A DNA stretch of 18,362 bases from an uncultured Lachnospiraceae bacterium (GTDB lineage Bacteria > Bacillota > Clostridia > Lachnospirales > Lachnospiraceae). The DNA is taken from NCBI GenBank assembly GCA_900549995.1, contig URQQ01000083.1, positions 1-18,362 of the forward strand, given 5' to 3'. Every line of letters begins with the position of its first letter. Positions within the stretch are counted from its first letter, which is position 1. A program made the translations under genes and the position numbers. Of this stretch, positions 14,931-18,362 are shown piece after piece. The notes below the pieces were generated by a model. That model ran no database searches. It was not told the DNA's origin and saw only the letters and a program-made list of their open reading frames with translations.

Positions 14931-15584
14931 TTATGAACTAATATTCTTTTCAATCAATTCCTGTTCGGTAATCCTTTTTTCTTTCCAATATGATCTAATT
15001 TCTTTAATGTATATTCTACAAAAAAATACAGTAGTCATCATTAGTATAACCAGCATAACAATATAAAACTTTGGAATGTCTAGTATATCACAACTGCTAG
15101 CAGCAATAAATATCACCATAATATAACACACAAACATAAACCCCAACATCATATAATAATACAAATGATTAGTCCTGAAAAAAAATGTTTTATTTTTTGT
15201 CTTTTCATATAAATAATGTTCCCAATTTAATCCTTCTTTCGTATGAAACAACTTATTTATTTTTATTTCAAGCAAGTATAGATAATGAGCCTCTTTAACA
15301 TATCTTGTTGTTATATCTAGCCAAATCATTCCACATAAACTACAAATTCCTGGTAAAACCAACATTAAAAAAACACAGCAGACTAAATCATATTGCGGTG
15401 CTGGATCATCCATTAAAGATACTGTTTTTCCTAATTCACTTATATGGTTAACAGTTATACTCAACAACACACCTAATAAAGAAACCCATATACCAATGAC
15501 GGTAAACTGTACGTCAAACATATGAACTGTTTCCTTCTTTAATTCTGTATATTCTTTAAGAATCAGTTCTTCCATTTTTATCAT
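14931..15584 (-). CDS. Uncharacterised AT-rich four-helix membrane protein
   Basis: 217 residues, with hydrophobic segments at about 25-45, 66-89, 141-161 and 172-191 and charged termini. An amphipathic N-terminal helix (EELILKEYTELKKET) precedes the first segment. A cytoplasmic loop holds YLYLLEIKIN (101-110) and LNWE (119-122), reminiscent of small uncharacterised 4-TM proteins, but I cannot name a family. The ATG at 15582-15584 is 9 bases after the kinase stop, with AGGA upstream, so it is the last gene of the regulator-kinase operon. Its GC content is very low: three 60-base lines I counted give 20-32%, against 50% just inside the kinase gene. That suggests recent acquisition. An immunity or accessory role in peptide sensing is speculation. 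Confidence 0.8.
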   Translation of the reverse strand: MIKMEELILKEYTELKKETVHMFDVQFTVIGIWVSLLGVLLSITVNHISELGKTVSLMDDPAPQYDLVCCVFLMLVLPGICSLCGMIWLDITTRYVKEAHYLYLLEIKINKLFHTKEGLNWEHYLYEKTKNKTFFFRTNHLYYYMMLGFMFVCYIMVIFIAASSCDILDIPKFYIVMLVILMMTTVFFCRIYIKEIRSYWKEKRITEQELIEKNISS

Positions 15585-15593
15585 CTTCCGTTC

Positions 15594-16604
15594 CTATTCC
15601 AGTCTCTGCTCTTTCCGATACAGGCTTAAATACACCTTCGTTCCCTCACCAGGCGCAGATTCAATCGTTATATCATGATTCAGTTTCTCCATCACCTGTT
15701 TACACAAATACAGGCCAATCCCGGTAGATTTCTTCTGTTCCCTGCCGTTATAACCGGTAAAGCCCTTTTCAAACACCCTCGGCAGGTCTTCTTCCTGAAT
15801 CCCGATTCCGGTATCCTCAATCACAAGCGTCTCTTTTTTATCCGGTGCCATATAGATGTGTATCGTGCCGCCAGATTTTGTATATTTCAGCGCATTTGAG
15901 AGAATCTGCTCCATGACAAACAACAGCCATTTTTCATCCGTTAACACCATCGATTCCACCGGCCTGTAATCCAGACTGATTTTCTGCAGTATAAACATCT
16001 GAGAATATTTGCGGGCGGCCTGACGGATCATTTCGTCAAGCGGATACCACTTAAGCATCAGGTCGTTTGACATCTCTTCCATGCGCAGGTAAGATAAGAC
16101 CATTTCCACATACTGTTCTGTCTTAAAAAGCTCCATCTTCATCGCCTTTTTGACTTTCTGTTCTTCCGCACCCTCGCTCTGGAGCAAGAGCCTCATCGCC
16201 GAGATCGGCGTTTTAATCTGGTGCACCCAGAGACTGTAGTAATCCATCATTTCTTTTTTGGCAATTCCGGTATCCGATTCCAACACCGATTTCTGCCTGT
16301 ACAAATCTTCGATGATCTCCTGGTATATCTCTTCCGCACTGTCGGCTGGCTTTGGAAAATCCATCACTCCCCCTGAAATGGAAGATTTCACCTGTTCAAG
16401 CCGCCTGCATCTCCCCACATAACGGACGAAATCAATTGCCACTGAAAGCAGGGCAAATACCCCGAACAAAAGAAAAGCATAGGATACAGCTTCCACTTTG
16501 ATTCTGTAAAGATAGAATGTAACATAAAAAATACCGGTAAACAGGCACAACAATAACAGACTCCCACAACGCTTTTTCAAATAAGAGAGCAAATACGTCC
16601 TCAT
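15594..16604 (-). CDS. BceS-type intramembrane-sensing histidine kinase
   Basis: 336-residue kinase. Two helices (about 14-33 and 38-60) are joined by only a few external residues and no sensor domain follows, the hallmark of intramembrane-sensing kinases that depend on a BceAB-type transporter. The phosphoacceptor is H128 in WVHQIKTPISA. The ATPase domain shows the N-box NALKYT (N238), DTGIGI (265-270), the F-box VFEKGFTG and GIGLYLCK (296-303). Its ATG (16602-16604) overlaps the regulator stop as ATGA, so the two are coupled. The membrane-protein gene follows 9 bases later. It would phosphorylate the regulator encoded just upstream when the transporter at 11311-14047 is engaged. Confidence 0.95.
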   Translation of the reverse strand: MRTYLLSYLKKRCGSLLLLCLFTGIFYVTFYLYRIKVEAVSYAFLLFGVFALLSVAIDFVRYVGRCRRLEQVKSSISGGVMDFPKPADSAEEIYQEIIEDLYRQKSVLESDTGIAKKEMMDYYSLWVHQIKTPISAMRLLLQSEGAEEQKVKKAMKMELFKTEQYVEMVLSYLRMEEMSNDLMLKWYPLDEMIRQAARKYSQMFILQKISLDYRPVESMVLTDEKWLLFVMEQILSNALKYTKSGGTIHIYMAPDKKETLVIEDTGIGIQEEDLPRVFEKGFTGYNGREQKKSTGIGLYLCKQVMEKLNHDITIESAPGEGTKVYLSLYRKEQRLE

Positions 16605-17272
16605 TCTATGATATACCCAATTCCTTTCTTCGTCGAAATAAAGCTGCTAAGTCCGATATCTTCCAGCTTTCTCCGAAGCCTTGTCATATTCACAGTCAGC
16701 GTATTATCATCGATAAACTCATCACTTTCCCAGAGTCTCGTCATAATCTCATCCCGGGCCACAATTTTTCCCGCATTTTCCATCAAAATCTGCAGGATAC
16801 GGTAATCATTCTTCGTAAGCTCCAGTTTCCTGTCCCCATAAACCACTGTGGCGTCTCCCATATTCAGTGTCACACCCCGATGTTCCAGCACATTCGCCTG
16901 GCTCTGGAATGCATACGTCCTCCTCAGAATCGCCTGCACCTTCGCAGTCAGAACATTCAAATCAAACGGTTTCTCTATAAAATCATCCCCGCCCATATTC
17001 ATTGCCATCACAATATTCATGTTATCCGACGCAGACGAAAGAAAGACAATCGGAACCTTTGAAATTCTCCGGATTTCCCCGCACCAGTAAAAACCATTGA
17101 AAAACGGCAGCATAATGTCAAGAAGTACTAATTGCGGATCAAATTCAGAAAATTCCTTCATAATATCCTTAAAATCATCCGCACACCGCACCTCATACTC
17201 CCACTTCTCAAGATGAGCACGCATGGCATGGGCGATTGTCAGATCATCTTCAATAATCAGAATTTTGTACAT
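16601..17272 (-). CDS. BceR-type OmpR-family response regulator
   Basis: 223-residue DNA-binding regulator. The receiver domain has the acidic pair D9 and D10, phosphoacceptor D52 in LLDIMLP, the switch serine S80 in FLSSAS, and K101 in EKPF. The winged-helix domain (about 128-223) contains LTKNDYRILQILMENAGKIV, the recognition-helix stretch DNTLTVNMTRLRRKLE and the closing GIGYIIE wing. The ATG at 17270-17272 has AAAGGA at 9-base spacing. It is first in the operon regulator, kinase, membrane protein. Its likely target is the inverted repeat at 14132-14158 ahead of the transporter genes. I see no convincing promoter in the 84 bases up to carB, so read-through from carB or a promoter inside carB is possible. 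Confidence 0.95.
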   Translation of the reverse strand: MYKILIIEDDLTIAHAMRAHLEKWEYEVRCADDFKDIMKEFSEFDPQLVLLDIMLPFFNGFYWCGEIRRISKVPIVFLSSASDNMNIVMAMNMGGDDFIEKPFDLNVLTAKVQAILRRTYAFQSQANVLEHRGVTLNMGDATVVYGDRKLELTKNDYRILQILMENAGKIVARDEIMTRLWESDEFIDDNTLTVNMTRLRRKLEDIGLSSFISTKKGIGYIIE

Positions 17273-17302
17273 AATTGAAAATCCTTTCGATAATGTTCAA
17301 TT

Positions 17303-17337
17303 GGGGACGTAATCCTTTTGAAAAGGATTACGTCCCC
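17303..17337. repeat. Perfect 17-bp GGGGAC-type palindrome between carB and the regulator gene
   Basis: GGGGACGTAATCCTTTT (17303-17319) and its exact reverse complement (17321-17337) flank a single G. It begins 20 bases past the carB stop. No T-run follows on the minus strand, so intrinsic termination is unlikely, although RNA from either strand would fold strongly. It shares its ends with the repeat at 793-834. Confidence 0.8.
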
Positions 17338-17356
17338 GACTACAATTCTAAAACAA

Positions 17357-18361
17357 TTACTGTACTTTTGCGATATCAATCAGTGTGAGCTGTCTGATAT
17401 CTGTATTTTCAAGGCTTGTCACGAGTGCTTCTGCCGTATCCATGGCTGTGAGTACTGTAACGCCTGTCTCGATTGCGTTCCGGCGGATTAGGAATCCGTC
17501 TTTTGCGCGGTCTGCTCCCTGCGGAGGTGTATCGATGATGAGATCGATCTCGTGTCCGAGGATGAGGTCCATGAGGTTTGGTGATTCCTGTTCAATCTTT
17601 TTGACCGGAATTGCCTTTACTCCGCCATTGTTCAGTGCTTCTGCTGTTCCGAACGTTGCGAAGATCCGGTAGCCGACTGCTTCGAAGCGGCGTCCGATCT
17701 CTACCGCCTTTTCTTTATCTGCATCCCGCACGGTCATGATCATGTTTTTGTGTTTCGGCAGGTTGATACCCGCTCCTAAGAAGGCTTTGTAAAGAGCCTC
17801 GTTAAATGTCTTCGCAATTCCAAGGCATTCTCCTGTAGATTTCATTTCCGGTCCAAGGCTGATATCTGCGCCTCTGATTTTTTCAAATGAGAATACCGGC
17901 ATTTTGATTGCGATATAATCTGCTTCCTTCTGAAGTCCCGGTGTATATCCAAGCTCTTTGATCTTGCTTCCGATGATCACCTTTGTCGCAAGCGGCACAA
18001 TCGGAATTCCGGTCACTTTACTGATGTAAGGCACGGTACGGCTGGAACGCGGATTTACTTCGATCACATACACTTCCTCGCCGCAGACAATGAACTGAAT
18101 ATTGATCAGTCCGATGACATGCAGTGACTGCGCAAGTTTCTTCGTGTAATCTTCAATCGTGCGTTTCGTCTTCTCTGTCAGACTCTGTGCCGGATAGACG
18201 GAAATACTGTCTCCGGAATGAATTCCTGCCCGCTCGATATGCTCCATGATTCCCGGAATGAGAATGTCTTCGCCGTCACATACAGCATCTACCTCAATCT
18301 CTTTTCCAACCAGGTATTTATCTACAAGGATTGGATGTTCCTGTGCGATCCGGTTGATGAT
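17357..18361 (-). CDS. carB: Carbamoyl-phosphate synthase large subunit, C-terminal part
   Basis: Only the last 334 codons are inside the window; the reading frame is open at the right edge and an intact subunit is about 1,070 residues. The visible part starts in the second ATP-grasp domain, which phosphorylates carbamate: LVDKYLVGKEIEVDAV, then GIHSGDS, INIQFIV, and VIEVNPRSSRTVPYISK with the metal-binding Glu and Asn. The closing domain is the MGS-like allosteric domain, with MIMTVRDADK, TFGTAEAL, IDTPPQGA, RRNAIETGV and LTAMDTAEA, which binds UMP or ornithine in characterised enzymes. The product supplies carbamoyl phosphate for pyrimidine and arginine synthesis. The stop is TAA at 17357-17359. 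The regulator gene follows on the same strand after 84 bases and a palindrome. Confidence 0.97.
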   Translation of the reverse strand: MINRIAQEHPILVDKYLVGKEIEVDAVCDGEDILIPGIMEHIERAGIHSGDSISVYPAQSLTEKTKRTIEDYTKKLAQSLHVIGLINIQFIVCGEEVYVIEVNPRSSRTVPYISKVTGIPIVPLATKVIIGSKIKELGYTPGLQKEADYIAIKMPVFSFEKIRGADISLGPEMKSTGECLGIAKTFNEALYKAFLGAGINLPKHKNMIMTVRDADKEKAVEIGRRFEAVGYRIFATFGTAEALNNGGVKAIPVKKIEQESPNLMDLILGHEIDLIIDTPPQGADRAKDGFLIRRNAIETGVTVLTAMDTAEALVTSLENTDIRQLTLIDIAKVQ

Positions 18362-18362
18362 T

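Noticed and set aside
1..18362. CRISPR array, tRNA, rRNA, transposase or prophage genes
   Set aside because: No regularly spaced repeats, cloverleaf-like sequence, ribosomal RNA stretch or transposase/integrase motif was seen on reading; a covariance-model scan was not possible.

Overview
The window looks like a chromosomal segment from a low-to-mid GC Firmicute, most likely a gut Lachnospiraceae member. Supporting signs are strong AGGAGG-type ribosome sites, clostridial-style amino-acid ABC and Bce-type ABC genes, a clostridial ferritin-like protein, and a gene set matching what I recall of DUF5716/DUF5717. The genus cannot be fixed by reading alone. Two housekeeping genes are cut by the window ends: purC on the left and carB on the right. 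Nearly everything is on the minus strand; only a CobD/HisC-like aminotransferase and a ferritin-like gene read on plus. No gap between genes exceeds 300 bases.

Left to right: (1) purC (5' part) with a promoter and a palindromic operator-like leader. (2) A polar amino-acid importer operon, transcribed lipoprotein then permease then ATPase from a near-consensus promoter. (3) A three-gene minus-strand operon of about 5.4 kb: a large beta-sandwich/solenoid protein (DUF5717-like), a 437-residue protein with degenerate actin/Hsp70-type ATPase landmarks (DUF5716-like), and a small TPR protein, closed by an 18-bp perfect-stem terminator. This is the least understood and most interesting system here. 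(4) A CobD/HisC-like PLP enzyme on plus, convergent on (5) a monofunctional glycosyltransferase followed by a small cupin. (6) A Bce-type antimicrobial-peptide sensing and detoxification module: ABC ATPase and permease, and further right the intramembrane-sensing kinase and OmpR-type regulator. The two halves are separated by the plus-strand ferritin-like gene and a very AT-rich four-helix membrane protein directly behind the kinase. (7) The 3' end of carB.

The likely circuit in region 6 is peptide antibiotic, BceB-like permease with its large external domain, BceS-like kinase, BceR-like regulator, then the inverted repeat upstream of the transporter promoter, whose -35 is poor as expected for an activator-dependent promoter. 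Two similar GGGGAC/GTCCCC palindromes sit directly after the ATPase gene of region 2 and after carB, with a possible decayed third copy after the ferritin-like gene, suggesting a dispersed short repeat family.
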